Shown here: positions 48,316 to 61,592 of the stretch, piece by piece | Numbering within the stretch: position 1 is the first letter of the stretch | How the letters are laid out: each line of letters starts with the position of its first letter | Program-made: the position numbers and the translations under genes | Notes under the pieces: generated by a model | The model's database searches: none | Seen by the model: the letters and a program-made list of their open reading frames with translations, nothing else | Told to the model about the DNA's origin: nothing | NCBI GenBank assembly: GCA_964030475.1 | Contig: CAXIPT010000009.1 | Span: 75,694 to 139,693, forward strand | Direction of reading: 5' to 3' | From: Tethya wilhelma | Lineage: Eukaryota > Porifera > Demospongiae > Tethyida > Tethyidae | DNA: 64,000 nt

Positions 48316-51300
48316 TATGTACGGGCGTGTGTGCATGTCAAGGAAGTTTTCTTAAATAATCTAATGGAATTTAAACCTTCACTGATATTATTTTCAGTGT
48401 ATATTTACTGCTAGATTTGTGAAAACTGTGAAAATCTTCCCTAGCTCCTTAAGCTGTGCAGTTGTACACCAAGACTAACCTAGACTCTAAACTTACAAGA
48501 GAGAGATAATTATACAGTGTGTCTTCTAACTCCCAAGCTAGTCTTGATATAAACTCAAATATGGCGTGGAATGTTCCTCTCTGTGATTGAATCATCACTT
48601 CACACGATCTAATTTAAGGCAGACGTCTTAATTCAATAGTAACATCTTACGTATGTGTAATGTGTATATATTGCAGCACTCCCACTCAATACTAACACCC
48701 ATGGTTGTACACGTATCACATGCATTATTGAATGGTTCTACGATGAACTAATACGTATTATTGCTAATATTATTGTGGCAAGTGTGTTTAGTGTGATGGT
48801 GGGTGAATGTGTGACTGTACAAAGGCCACGTACGGTATAGTATAAGGTACATGGTAATACAATAGCGAATATCCTTGTGTTTATAATTGGCTGCATGGAG
48901 GTGCATGAAGAATTTGTAAAGTTGTACATATTTTAAATTTACATCCCGATTGTTAATTTAAGCAAAAAAATTAGAATTGTGCATTCAATTGTGCCTAGTC
49001 AGCTGCCTGGTCTTATTACATGTGCATGCATGGCCATATAAAGTATGTGTTTACCGTGGAAATGTTTGTGGTCGCCATACAGCTAGCTATTTGTGTTTTT
49101 GACATCTGAGACGAAAGGTGTTGTGGTGTTAGGACTAAATATTTTGGAGTAGATTTCTCAAAAAATGCAACTTTCATAACCTGCATGCATGCCGGTCTGC
49201 TTGTACAATGACATAAGGTAGTGAATTATAGATTCCAACGAAGGCTAATCTGAAGCTGTGGCAGCACATATAGTCAGTGCCACTTGGAACTGAACTGACC
49301 ATATGCTGTAGTTGTATGTCTTGTAGGAATTCATTATGCATGATTGCTTCTTGGAAATTCAAATAAAGTTTCCACGCACCAAGTATGCCTAAGGTGAAAT
49401 TGATTGGCGAACATAATATTATTAGCTATGGGTATAGCGTAGCAAATGCAATGTAATACCGGAAAATAGATCTAAGCAAAATTATCGTACATGGAATAGT
49501 GCAATTTTCTATTGAGCATTGGTTGCCTGGAGACCATAATTATTATGGGATGCTTGTCCAAATTTTCATTAAGCAACCTTCCCTCCTAGCTATATAGTTG
49601 TAGCAGATTTAGCTAGCTGTGTCCACACACTATATAACAAGCAATGATTAGAGCTTGGGTGTAGACCTGGAGTGTAGAATATGTGTCAACTCCAGGTGCT
49701 ATAGAGAGAGCACTTGCTAAGGAAGCTGGGTGGGTAAGTGTTAATTTGCGAGTGAGGGAGAAAAAGGTGATGAATAAAGCAAACGTGTTTTGACAATGTG
49801 TTTGGTTCAAGTCCATCCTTTCTACTGATTTTGTTGTGTATTCTTCAAATTTTACCATTTCCCATACTTGGTCATGCAGTTCCATATAGGCTTTCATGAA
49901 CAATTGAACTGTAACCTTCTCCAGTTTTCAAAGATCTCTCAATTTTATTCGATCTAGACAGCTTCAGTTACCAAAGCAGAATCGTATGTCTGCTATTGCA
50001 TTGCACTCAACACATGGAATGGACATATGGATGTCAGGATGTTTTACTTCCACCACTGGACATGACCAACCTTAGATGCACTCCCACATCAAACGAACCT
50101 TTTCCTTCCCTGAGACTTTCAAAGCAGACCTGATATTTATGCTTCTAGGGTTTTCTGTGCAGCTGGGTGAAAATAAACACTCCATATGGACAGGATGCGA
50201 AACATCCTGTGGTGGATTTTTGTGAACAACAATGATTAAAAAATATATCTCTGGTTAACACACATACTTTTTTTTTTTACCACAACTACATGTGGATGTG
50301 GTCCCTGCATGCACTTTATCATTGCCTAGTGTAAGCTTTCAAAATAAGATTTTGTTTGAAACTAACTTCAGTCCAGGCACTCTGTCTCACTATTACTGCA
50401 AGCAAATCCAAAAGATCATTCAATCTTGTTTGTGTGGTACTTCTCATCTCATGCAGCGATAGAATTGAGAAGCTAGCTATATAGAATTACTCCCTGTGTA
50501 CGTATATCTACCTTGCTTGGAGAATGGCACTACCTGTGTACATACATGCATGCATGTGTCATATTATATACAATGCAGGTTTGTGTCTGTGCATGGTGTT
50601 AGTAGATTCTGGTGCGTGTGACATGTAACTCAAAACCATTGCCTACATAATGCATGGTGTATGTTCATCGCTAATAAGTAATTAGTGTGGGGGTAGGAAA
50701 TAATATCCCATGGGAGGTATAGATAGTTGATGTATGTTTCTATAAACAATCCCAAACTTAAAGGAACCCTCCCAATGCCTGCTCAGGCAAGTCAGTATCT
50801 AATAAATTGGCAAAAGCTCGAGCCACTCAGGTGCCTAGCCTTGAAGACTATATGAGTGGTATGTACACTTTTGCTCTCTTCATGACAATCTTAGCTCACA
50901 TAATCTCACTGCTATTGTCAATTAAAACTAGCAAGCATCCCACCAGTCTCCCATAGCCAGCTATAATATTGTGAGACAACAAAGCAGATTCTCTAATCTT
51001 ACCATTTCCTGGCTTTCCAACACATCTTCTTCTTCATCTGATTGAGTGTTACCCACTCAGCCCAAACTCCCACTAGTCTACCATAGCCATATTCACTCTT
51101 TCCTATAGCTCCATTATATATAGAGAGGCTAGCTAGCACAGAGCACATATTGGCCCTGGCTATGTTGGTGAGACTAGTATCCAAGAAATTAAAAACGACA
51201 TGTAAAGTAACCTTATTAAACTTTTCACACTCGAGTGCTCTGTAGAATGGTGTATGCTTGTGATGGTATGTGCATGTGTGTGTCTTCAATGTACTATGCT

Positions 51301-51828
51301 ACTGAGCATAATCATTCCATTGAGTCGCTACTATTAGCAAGGGTAACTTAAGATAATGGAGAAAAGCTTCTTTGCTTCCAGCAGAAGTTAGTGGCAAGAG
51401 ATCAAGTTTTACAACAGGTAGTGGAATTCTAAAATCTCCAAGGAAGCTGCTATACACTATAAAAACTGTTAATTATTCATTCTTTTGAAGAGTAAGAAAA
51501 TCAAAGATTGAATTTTTTGTGGTTAATTCAAAATATGTTATTTCAATCACACCATAATTATGTCATGCATGTCATGATGCTTGCATGGATGGCGTTATGT
51601 ATAATTGATCTGCCTGAGTGTTGTGAATGTCTATCTCTCAGTCTGAATGTAAGTATTGTGTTCATATTATCCACTAACAAACCGACTGCAGTTTTCTATA
51701 CTCTCCAATCATTTTTTCTCCTTTTAACTAAACATTTTTAAAGCTTTATAATAATAATTAATAATAATATTAATAATAATGCTCTTTTTCTATCTATCTA
51801 TCTATCTATCTATCTATATATATATATA

Positions 51829-51861
<33 letters not shown>

Positions 51862-54442
51862 TTTCCACACCACCATAGCCACAAAGGGGGAAAGGGGGAA
51901 CAACACACACACAAACAAAACTCATCACAAAAATAAGCAAAGAAAAAATGAGGAGAGAGAGAGATCAGAATCAAGTTCCAGACTTTGATTTACGTAGATT
52001 TGCTACATATATATATTGTATATATTATTATATTATTATTGTATATAATTATATATATTATATATACCTGAATTTATAGCTGGCTTATGGTTTTCTATTT
52101 CCGGGTGTTAGTTCAAGTAAAAGTATGCTAGTATGATCAATGATCGTATGCTAGCTGCACATTCCTCTGCCATTGGGTATTTGTATACTTCCTCTTCAAA
52201 TGCTAAATTTACAGCTAGGTCGTGTACAACAATAGCACACACTTAATTAAAGTAATTAATGCCAATCAACCTTAATTACAAGCGAGTGTGTATGCGTGTA
52301 CATAGATAATATACCAGGGGGTACTTATTATATTATAATATCCTATAATATGATTATGGCATAATATGTGTGTTTCCCAATTCAAAATTCCTCTCTAATT
52401 ATATGAAATGCAGCTGCTCTTTGGCCTCCATCTGCGTGCTAGCGTGGTAGTGGCAGTGATGACGTGGGCCAGCCTCTATGTCGGATGGGGCTGCTACATG
52501 AACATTGGAACGGTAGCCACCAACTATAACAGGTGAGAGAGGTTTTCACTTTTGTTATTGCACATGTGATGGTCAATGTACGTCCATAGTAAAGTGTAAT
52601 ATTAAAATTTGTTGATGTAAAAGTTTTAGGCTGGCTTTATATCGAAGTTAGTGTTTGTGTGAAATCTTTAAGCTTTTTGCCTTTAATCCTTTGAAGAATC
52701 AGTTGTCTTTACTTGCCTAAAGACGTTTCACCTGACTACTGTACCTAGTGTATACGATTCCCATCCTTAGAGTGTGAATCAGGAAATATGCTCTAATAAT
52801 AATTTAAAATGCTAAAGGAATTTTTGTTCTTGTGTAAATTATTCTTCTTTAAAAGGCACCTGTGCCGAAAATTCCTCCTTTAAAAACAAGTATTTCATTT
52901 GACATCTATCATTGAGTTTTCCTAAATTCGTTTGGAAAAGCACCCAATTATGTTTCCGTAGTTACTATAGTTTTCCCCTTAATGGAATGCGCAGTGTGTG
53001 TATAACTGTATGCATATAGAGGTAATGTGAACACGGCTTGGATACAGATATGTCATTAATACATCCTTGATTAGCCATTAAGTAAGAATTATTAAGGCGT
53101 TTCTCAGGTTGCTGAAGCAATGCTTTATACAAACTTTGTGTATAATGAAACATTATACCACATAGAAAAATGTAAATGCATCTATTAAAGACTATTAGAT
53201 TGACATATAAAACATTCATGTTATACTATACTCATGGATTTTTCTAACTATTAAAACTTTATTTCTTTTATCCCCTCTCCCCTCCCCCCTCGGTTCTTAA
53301 TGAACAGTCGATCGGGATTTGCTGACTGGATGATTGGACGTCAAGAACTGAACTGGACTTCTCAACAACGTTTTGTGAGGGAGTACAGTGGAATGTCGTT
53401 GAGGGGTCTCATATGGACGGCCCCCCAGGGGTACATCCTGGAGCAGCTGGGGTTCGGGTGGGAGTATAGCCTGTGTGGTAGTTTGATGGGTTACGTCTAC
53501 TATCTCGGAGCAAAGAGTAATCTAGACTATCTTCATGACGAGGGACTTAAGCGCCATTTTCTAGACAGCACCATCGCAGTGTCAGAGATTCTTTGGGGGT
53601 GGTTAATGTGGTTTGTACTGATCGTGTCTTGTCTGTCACAAGTTGAACATCGTATTCAAAAGTGGATTCACAAAAAAGACCCGTGCTTGGGATTCGATCC
53701 CCACTCCACGTACAACACACTGCTGTATAGGAGCCTTAATCGCTGTGTGTTTCGTTTGGTTTATGATGCCTTTATGCTGCTGTTGACTCTTGTCTACTGT
53801 TGCTCACTTGCATTTTATTCTCTAGTCGAACAAGACGATGTGCCAAACAAAGGACAAACCTTTTTCGGTCTTTTTACAGCAATTCTTTGCCTTACGTTTT
53901 CTCTCGGTTGGCAATTGGGTAGTGCGTACACGAATTGGAAAACGAAACGGAAAGCAAAACGGAACAATTCTGGGTGGGTACAAGCATCTCCGAGAAGAAA
54001 CATCCAACAACCAAGAAACAGTCCAATCGTTCGAAATCGTCAGGAGATCTACAAGAGATCGAGAGCTCAAAAGCAAGATTTCGATTCCCCAACATCGCCA
54101 ACAAATAATTACATGTTTGGCACGTCTTCTTCTCCTTCTACGGAAACAGAGCCTCTTCTCTCCTGGCCTTACTCCCACCCCGATCGGATGTCTTCACCTC
54201 AAACTAGTCTCAGCTTCTCCGACAACACTCCGCTGCAGATCCAGCTGAATCACGGAGAAAATAGTGTCACCACTGCTCTGCTCATTCTCTGGCCTAAAAT
54301 AGAGACGTGGATTTATTTGGACGTGTTTGTTTGGATGCGAAGATTGATCGGAGTGCTTTCGCTTCTGTGTATTGTACATAACGTAGTACTCTCTATAGTT
54401 GCTGTTGTGTGGGGTTGGAAGAGTTCAAGGTTCATTCAGTAA
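46109..54442 (+). CDS. Polytopic membrane protein of unknown family
   Basis: Three exons, 46109-46321, 52414-52532 and 53308-54442, join in phase to 488 residues. A hydrophobic helix is continuous across the first junction (LLFAIPTGIMV|LLFGLHL). I count about eight membrane segments: residues about 6-33, 55-77 and 80-100, then after an outer loop SLCGSLMGYVYYLGA, SEILWGWLMWFVLIVSCL, DAFMLLLTLVYCCSLAFY, FGLFTAILCLTFSLGW, and a last one near the C-terminus (LIGVLSLLCIVHNVVLSIV). Outer-side features are N-glycosylation sequons NST and NWT. A long hydrophilic, Ser/Arg/Gln-rich loop of about 110 residues precedes the last helix. The N-terminal layout recalls DUOXA maturation factors (an LPG after TM1), but I see no convincing motif match. 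AATAAA overlaps the region just after the stop (54446-54451). Confidence 0.8.
47564..47602. other. Assembly gap (N12) plus poly-G
   Basis: Twelve Ns joined to 27 Gs, the same kind of artefact as at the window start. Confidence 0.9.
47650..47713. repeat. Hairpin MITE-like element, family B (diverged)
   Basis: ACAGGCTCTTTCCTT ... TTAGTGTAAGGTCAAAGGAG with AGAGCCTGAGTATGAGGCTA. The inner TTAGTGTAAGGTCAAAGGAG is identical to that of the copy at 58760-58833. Confidence 0.7.
48250..48312. repeat. (GT)n microsatellite
   Basis: A GT run of about 60 bp in the large intron. Confidence 0.96.
51787..51870. repeat. (ATCT)n(AT)n(ATT)n compound microsatellite
   Basis: Consecutive CTAT, AT and TTA repeat blocks, in the large intron. 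Confidence 0.9.
52533..53307 (+). other. Second intron of the membrane protein gene
   Basis: 775 bp, AT-rich. No conserved element or coding segment recognised. Confidence 0.7.
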
Positions 54443-54918
54443 AATAATAAAAAGTGTTGTTTTTGGTGTGTGGTGTACGTGACAAAAGTTCAAGTAACTC
54501 AGGATTTCCCTTAAATTCCTCGGCGTCTTGTTATGATAATCGAAGTGGCCAAAATATTGAATTACTGTAGTTATTAGACAAAAAATGTACACTATGTATG
54601 ATGTAATTTCTATGTCTCATGACATTTTTTTTTGACCTCAAGTGTTTTTAAGTGCATTGTTGAAAAAATTTTTTGATATAATAATATTAAGTATAATTAC
54701 ACAATGTGAAAATCAAGAATTTTAACAACATTATTGTGGTAATATAATATTTTTAGAAAGATCGAATCAAAGTGGAATAATAAAATGCGATTAATAATAG
54801 ATCAGGATAAATATATAGAAAAATTTTTTTAAGATTTACATAATGCATGTAACTATATATCATAAGTGACTAACTGCATATGCTCTTAAACATGGCACAG
54901 TAACACATGCACTGTCAA
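54443..54918. other. Convergent 3' region
   Basis: 476 bp between the stop codons of the membrane protein (+) and the sulfotransferase-like gene (-). AT-rich, with plus-strand AATAAA at 54446 and AATAATAAAAT near 54776. Confidence 0.6.
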
Positions 54919-55725
54919 TCAGGGTGTGATACAATTCAATTGAAGCTTCTTGTAAAATGGGTGGGCTGTTTTGATCAACTCTACGAGTTCGTTGGGAAGC
55001 TGCTTATAGTCGATTGGCACTAGAGTAGCTGGGTTAGAGGTGATGAAGCCTGACGATTCTTCTACAGTTGCAAAAAAATCTCGCCAAAATCTTGGCACAC
55101 CTGGAATCTTCATGGGTTCCCATTTCGTCATGTCTGTCTTGTACTCAATTCCGACTGCCTTACAAAATGTCCTCATCGTCTGCTCAGGATTTCTTTGCAA
55201 GTCTTCAGCTTGTATGACTGGAGGGGCAACACCTGTTCTCTCCTTTATGTAACTGTACATGTTGTAGAGTTCCCCAAAACCGACTTCCTGAGGGTCAAAG
55301 TTGTTGTAGCCTGGCGTGTTGTTGCTGGAGATGATCTTGTACTTTGAGTAGATGGCTCTCTCGGGTTCCCTTATCAAGAAGGTGTGGATGAAATCGTCCG
55401 TGAGGATATCTGCATACATTGATTCAGGGATGCTATAGGCATGCTCTTTTGCAAAGACAATGTCCTTTCCTGTGTAGTTTTGTCGTAGCATATCGGTTAC
55501 TGAACTGTATGTGGGACTGCAGAGGAGCTCCTCTGGGATCGGGAAGGTTTCATCGTAACGTTGCGATACCCTCTCATCTCCTGGTCCCCAGTAGTAAGGT
55601 CCGGCATATGGCTCAAAGAAACACTTACAATTTTCGAGGGTTGACATGGAGCAGAAGAATACCGATGATAGACAGCGAGGTGCTGTCCACATGATGATTC
55701 TTTTCACTTTCTCATGATCAGCCAT
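54919..55725 (-). CDS. Sulfotransferase-like P-loop protein
   Basis: Single-exon frame of 268 residues from ATG 55725 (MADHEKVKRIIMWTAPR). The N-terminal WTAPRCLSSVFFCSM is placed like the 5'-phosphosulfate (PAPS) loop, and FLIREPERAIYSKYK like the 3'-phosphate-binding RxPxxxxxS motif. EPYAGPYYWGPG follows the first helix, as in cytosolic sulfotransferase-like proteins of fungi and invertebrates. No signal peptide or membrane segment is seen, so a soluble cytosolic protein is expected; acceptor unknown. Upstream, TTTAACAG|GTG at 55744 looks like an acceptor and ACGAAG|GTGAGA near 56106 like its donor, so a 5' UTR exon is likely. Confidence 0.75.
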   Translation of the reverse strand: MADHEKVKRIIMWTAPRCLSSVFFCSMSTLENCKCFFEPYAGPYYWGPGDERVSQRYDETFPIPEELLCSPTYSSVTDMLRQNYTGKDIVFAKEHAYSIPESMYADILTDDFIHTFLIREPERAIYSKYKIISSNNTPGYNNFDPQEVGFGELYNMYSYIKERTGVAPPVIQAEDLQRNPEQTMRTFCKAVGIEYKTDMTKWEPMKIPGVPRFWRDFFATVEESSGFITSNPATLVPIDYKQLPNELVELIKTAHPFYKKLQLNCITP

Positions 55726-58477
55726 CCTGTTTGATTCTAACACCTGTTAAATGAATTAGGAGACAAAAAAAATAATTCCAAGTTGCATGGGTAGATGTTA
55801 AACTCAGTGGTCCAATAGAAGCTCTTAGCTAAGAGCTATAGAAGACCTTTGCATGTGAATTTATTTACATCATTAATTTGTCAATGTAAGATGGAAGCAT
55901 ATAAACCCGTAGGCCTATAAAAACTCAAACTCTTTACTATTTTTAAGTATGTTATAAGATTATTGGCGTCAATACTGGAATTTTGTGCGTAGTCCTACCA
56001 CAGCACTGAAATGGTCGTGCCGCCGCGCTGCTACTAAAATTCTACTGATCACGAAAAGGGGGTGTGTAAACACAACTAGATAGCTTCGTGCGAACTGTTT
56101 CTCACCTTCGTGTTTGTCTTTGTGGTTTTGCTGGTAGATGTCGGATGAATTCACCGAGTCACGCAACTTTACAACTGTAAGACTTGTTACTGTTCTTGTG
56201 TGCAAGATATCACGAGCTTTTATGTCACAATTTTTCCATTCTGCTTTTTATGTAGAGTGTCAGAGAGAATTATTTTAATTGAAACCTCTTGCAATTAACA
56301 GCCCGCAAGTGTCAGAGTTTAGGAATGTCACTGATAAGAAAGAATTAAAATTAGTGATGTGCATCCTTGCCCCCCCAGCAGGCCAGAGGCTGTATTGTTT
56401 GAGCGGAAATGGTATTCAAATACTATTTCCATATACAATGGCATCATTGGTATGAAGAATTCTTGGCCATACTCAATTACATGAAAGCAAGGCCTACGGC
56501 ATTTTTACATTAGATCCACCCACATATCGCATCACGTACGTATCTAAACTAGTTTTGCGCATGCGCGTAGTAAGATCAATGCCGCACACGCGTACACGTG
56601 CACGTTCCATGAAAAAGAGATAGAATAAGCTATAATGATAAACAATGTCACATTACAAGGTAGATGAAAACATGCATGTAGCCTGGGGGTCCTCCCTGTG
56701 TACTTTTAACCCAACTCAAAGCCCACAAACCCTTTGATTTGGGTCCATTGCATCCACCTTGTAGTATGCATCCAAATTTTATTTCATAATATCGAACATC
56801 TTTGCACAAATAAGGCAAGTAATGTTTACATTGTTTTGGTACATGAATACCACTTATTGATTTTCAAATTAAAAAGCTGAAGAATTTCTTTTAAAAAATT
56901 AATGATATTTTGAGAACAGATGGGCCTGTTCCGTTAAGAGCTGAACATCCGCAAGACATAACCTTAAGGAGTCAATTTACAGAACCAGTTTATAGACAGC
57001 GTGTCATGTATATAAAAGTACAAGAATCTGGCACAGCATAGTGAGACTATTTATTACTTTCAGTGTTCTTACCATTAAGTTATTATATATAGCATTGAAA
57101 TAAAACAATTTGACGGAATTCAAAACAGATTTATCATTCAACTATAAATAGAAATGTAACAGCTTAGGGAAAATTCTAGCATAGCTTAATATGCTAATAA
57201 TTATGCATGATGTATGATTCAATAATTTTCAAACCACCTATTCGCATGTGAGCTCAGGCAAAACTTAATGGTATCATTCGAGTCTGTCTCTGGATGATTT
57301 GGTGTGTGTATTCTTTAATTCATTGTGGGTTACACCTAGTACTAATGGCATACTCGACTGCAAGGTAGGTCAGATACAACTAAGTAACCATGGGAAGTAA
57401 TTTAATGCTAAGTGGAATCAAAACTCGCTTGAGCCGTTCTTCACAATAGTTCTTCTATAGGTTGGATATAATATACTGGCAAGTTGGTGATCATGTTTGC
57501 TACTCAACTGCACATGCATAACACGCTTGAGGTTTGGTTCAACACTCGTAACAACACAGGTCCATTAAACTGAGAACATATCGACATCTAGGCTTAGGGG
57601 GAATATGCTGGCACTAAAACTGGAATAGGCATACACCCAGGTGAGGAAACAGGCATAATAATTATTGAGAATAACAGGTTAATTTTGAACACTACTTGAC
57701 CCTTGACCCTGCCAAAATTACATGCTAGACCAAAATTTGCTTTGGGTTTCAGCAAAACCTCACTTTGCAAGACTGATATTAGAGACATTATTGAGTCCCT
57801 CGTGCTTCAGTTCAGTTTAGAAATCCTAACTTCTAAGTTCTAAAGTTGTGTAAAAGTTGTTCAAATGATTGAATTTAACGCCTGACATATAAAAACTGCA
57901 TAAAGTATGAGCATTATTTGAGAATAATAGGTTGAAATAGAGAGCATAATAGGTGAGCTTAGATGAAAGTTTAGAATATATAGAATAATAAGTAATTCAA
58001 AAGCACAATCGCCCTAAGCCTATTAACATCACGTATCTGCATTCCACTTTTTGTTAAAATAGAACAAAAGCTCAAATTTAGTAACACTGTACTTTACTCA
58101 GCTTCCTAAAACTATCAGTCAAGACTTACAAGATAATGTTGTCATGTTTTATCACTATTTATGACATTGTAAAGTTGTATCAATCATTGTATTGTCTAAA
58201 TGGACTTATACACAAGATGACAGTTCGCTAAAATTACAATAAGTATATACAACAACAAGCAAAAAATGTCATACGATCGTAAAAACTAAGAGCACTCACA
58301 CACAACGTTTGGTACATGTGCAATAATTTCAATTTCACTGTACTATAATACAGTCAGATACGGATACAAAATTTAACGAATGAATCATGAAACGATTGAT
58401 TGAGTAAGTGTTGATCAAAGTAAACTATTTTGAATTGACGCCGTTCACAGTTACAATAATACGATGTAATAACGACA
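55726..58477. other. Intergenic region
   Basis: Contains a probable 5' UTR exon and intron of the sulfotransferase-like gene (exon about 56106-56220) and the 3' UTR of the first GPR157-like receptor. Otherwise AT-rich. The sequence CCTAAAACT(A/G)TCA(A/G)TCAAGAC near 58107 recurs at about 59705 next to the SINE fragment, so it is repeat-derived. No other gene seen. Confidence 0.5.
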
Positions 58478-61451
58478 TCAGCAATTATAGTCGAGCAGTC
58501 GTGTACTGGTACTCATGCTAGGCTCCTTGGAGGGTGTGAAGGCAGTGGTGCTTGTGAGCGTGGGGGCAGAGGTCACCTCGTCCCCACGTCTCCTGTAGTG
58601 GCACCATCGGACACACGGTCCACAGACGGCACCCAGGAGACGGGTGCGAATGGTCGGGGAGAAGAGGATGTAGAGAATTCCGTTGGCCCATCCTTGACCC
58701 CCGCCGAAAATAGCCTGAGGGGTGAATTCATGAGAGGAATTAAGGGAAGCTGATTATAGTAGCATCGTACCCAGGCTCTGCCCTTTGACCTTTAGTGTAA
58801 GGTCAAAGGAGAGAGCCTGGGTACTAGAGGCTAGATATTTTGTACAATGCTGATGACTAAAATTAATAGGAAACTCATTGTATGAAGGTTATAAATTATC
58901 CGGGAAAATTTAAACGGTCTTATCTTTACAAAGAAATTCCAAGCCTAATTAAAGAGGCACTTGCTCTGGCAACTCAAATTCGTCACAAATTACTTAAACA
59001 AGCCTACCCCTAGTTCTCATGGCTAGGTATGCACTACTAATAATACTAGACACTTGAAACTATATCTAACTTTTTCAGGTTTTATAAGATGTCATGGTGG
59101 AATGACTGCTAAGGGTGATCACTGTTACTAAGCAACAATTACCATGGGAGATATATAAGAGGATCTTGGTTCACATTGGCTGTAGAATAAAGCTCAGCAA
59201 TTTATTATTTGCGGTAGCATATTTGTAAGAATTTTTGAAAAGTAATAAGACAATATGTAGTGGTAATATAGAGGTTCAAGGCTCATTGGTCTTTCTTCGT
59301 AATCTAGTTAATTAATAATTAGTGCTTACAATTATTATTATTATTGGATGAACATTTTTTACAAAACAATTTAAACAACTACCAAGATTGTACTCACTAA
59401 ATGATGCGTGCACATAAAATTAGTAGGTCATGCACCACCATACTTTGATCGAAGGATGACCATTGACCATATATAATGCCATGCAATAATTCAGACTTTC
59501 TATGCACCAAGGTGTCACACAATATAGTCACACTTAGTGCACTAAGGTTGTAGCTCTGTAGCTTGTCTGTCATTATGTCAATCTAGCAACATAGACCAGG
59601 CTGGTAGCATGCTGTTTATGATGCTTACTTAATGACTATGTATGGAGAAATTATTGAAAAAAACTTGAGATCTAGCTGGGATTCGAACCCATAATGACTT
59701 ATCTATAGCCTCCTAAAACTGTCAATCAAGACCTACATAAAATCCAGTTCTTATAATGTCCCATATAGAATTATGACATACATGCACACAGGAGCATTTG
59801 GAGGGACTATTGTACCTGAAAAACTGCCAATACAACATGAGCCGTCTTCAAATTGTTGGGTATGCAGTGGCCACCATTAGCAGCTGCCACATGGGCCAGA
59901 TAGAGGGTGAAGTAGTACTGTACGGTGCTCCACATTCTCAGAAAGATGAATGTCACAGGCACCAGAGATAAGATTCTGTTGACGGCGTCCATTTTGTTCT
60001 TGACGACTTCCTTCCTTTGAATATGGGTTACTACAAAAGACACTGCAGTCTACAGAAATGGAAATAGTGTGACAGTCAGAAGTATAGCATTTGTATGTGC
60101 TTGTGTTTTTGAATAATTTTGAAGTATGAATTTGTGCCCACTCATGGAAAAATTTAGGAGATTATGCATGACTCATCAGAAACATAACTATGCATTCATA
60201 GCATCATTCAAGTGCCTATAGTTATAGCAATTCCTGGGAATGTGTGTGTACACACATATGGTTGGTAAACAAAACAGCTAAATCAGTCTTGATTGCATAA
60301 GTATCTAAGTAAACAGGTTAATGGATATATCACCTTTGTACGTAGAAAGCGATAACAGACTGGTGTGAGCTACAGCTTATTTTGTTCAGTGTATGTGCAT
60401 ATGTGACGGCTCATTTCCTACTCTAACTGATGTACAGTGAATGATACACCTATAGATGCAATTTGGCAATCACATTCAAGCAACAAGACAACCCTGACAC
60501 AATACATACACAAACACAATACAATTATTTACTACAGGACAAACACAGGTGTTTGTAAAACCACAAAGTATGTGTACAGTCCATAACTGTAATCATGTAC
60601 TATAATCCACTTACTGCAGAGTTGCTACACCAACTGTATCTATGAGCCTAGCATTGGAGGTCTAATTTTGAAAATTTTGGTTGCTAGGCTAGGTAAAATA
60701 AATCGCCATTTAGCACTTTTGCTGGCCTATCAAATATGTGTACATACAACTTAGTATATACCTCATGCTTGATTCCCCTGCGTGTGATCACATAGAGTAT
60801 TATGATGACAATGTAGGCAATGATCTCCGGAAGGGACACTAGAACAGCAAGGGCCACATTCTGGCTGCTAAAAGGTGGGGAGGAAGAATCTACTTCCATT
60901 CTGCACCAAATCGAGGAGACGAAAGGAGCGTACGAAAGTTTACCAAAGACAAGCAATGGTAGAGCTACAGAGATGGGGAGACCCCATGCAATTACGTGAT
61001 AAACGGGCATCAGTTTCGTGGCAAGCTGTTGATGTCTGCTGGCAATGGTGAGATAGAGATAAAAGCCAAGAATAATGGTCCAAAAGTACGAACTCATTAT
61101 GGTACATGTGACAATGTAGCTTTCGATTTCGCAAACGGTTTGGAAAGTGTAACAGCTCTCTCCCATGTGGTTGGCTATGGTCATGTTTACAGCTCCTGAC
61201 ATGTACGCCAATGCAGTGATTAGATCAGATATGGCAATGAATGTGACTATGCTTTGTGCCCCTTTTTGTCTTATGTCACTCCAAGCTATGAATATGCAAA
61301 TGATGACAATGGAAGAAGTTGCGGAGAAGATATCCGTCAAGATTCCAAAGTATCCGGGAATGGGACCCACTGTGAAGCTGCTCAGCGTGTCATTCTTGCA
61401 ATCTGTGAAGCCTGCAATAGCCTGGCATTCGGATAACGGTTCACTATCCAT
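58478..61451 (-). CDS. GPR157-like seven-transmembrane receptor 1
   Basis: Three phase-0 exons, 60762-61451, 59816-60049 and 58478-58714, give 386 residues; ATG at 61451 (MDSEPLSECQ). Exon 1 encodes an outer N-terminus with an NDT sequon and TM1-5; exon 2 TM6 (LVPVTFIFLRMWSTVQYYF) and the start of TM7; exon 3 the rest of TM7 (GQGWANGILYILFSPTIRTRLL) and a short Ser/Thr-rich cytoplasmic tail. SYFWTIILGFYLYLTI, HVIAWGLPISVALPLLV and FLRMWST match human GPR157 (SFFWTVAIALYLYLSI, HVVSWGVPLVI, GLRVWST), the family that resembles slime-mould cAMP receptors. Plasma-membrane or ciliary G-protein signalling is likely; ligand unknown. Confidence 0.85.
58760..58833. repeat. Hairpin MITE-like element, family B
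   Basis: TAGCATCGTACCCAGGCTCT / AGAGCCTGGGTACTAGAGGCTA inverted ends; the middle CCTTTGACC-TTTAGTGTAA-GGTCAAAGG forms a further perfect stem. In a receptor intron. Confidence 0.85.
59655..59760 (-). repeat. tRNA-derived SINE fragment
   Basis: On the minus strand GGGTTCGAATCCCAGCTAG, then ATCTCAAGTTTTTTT, reproduces the B box and tail of the element at 994-1085. The A-box half is diverged. In the intron of receptor 1. Confidence 0.6.
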
Positions 61452-61592
61452 TTTCAATTCAGCTGTTCTTGCGTATAATACAGTAGCTGGTACTGGTCGC
61501 CAATATGTTAGCTACTTTCCTGATATGGTCGTCAAATTGAAATACTCAAAACATTCACACAAAGTAAAATTAAATGCACACACATACAAACA

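Larger units (their letters stand above)
46322..52413 (+). other. 6.1-kb intron with assembly gap
   Basis: The first intron of the membrane protein gene. It contains 12 Ns at 47564-47575 followed by poly-G to 47602, a family B hairpin at about 47650-47713, a GT microsatellite at 48250-48312 and ATCT/AT/ATT runs at 51787-51870. Minus-strand frames at 46596-46916, 49613-49903 and 50999-51289 are open but unsupported. Confidence 0.6.

Noticed and set aside
49613..51289. Two minus-strand frames of 96 codons in the large intron
   Set aside because: No motifs, no mutual homology that I can support, and no splice context.
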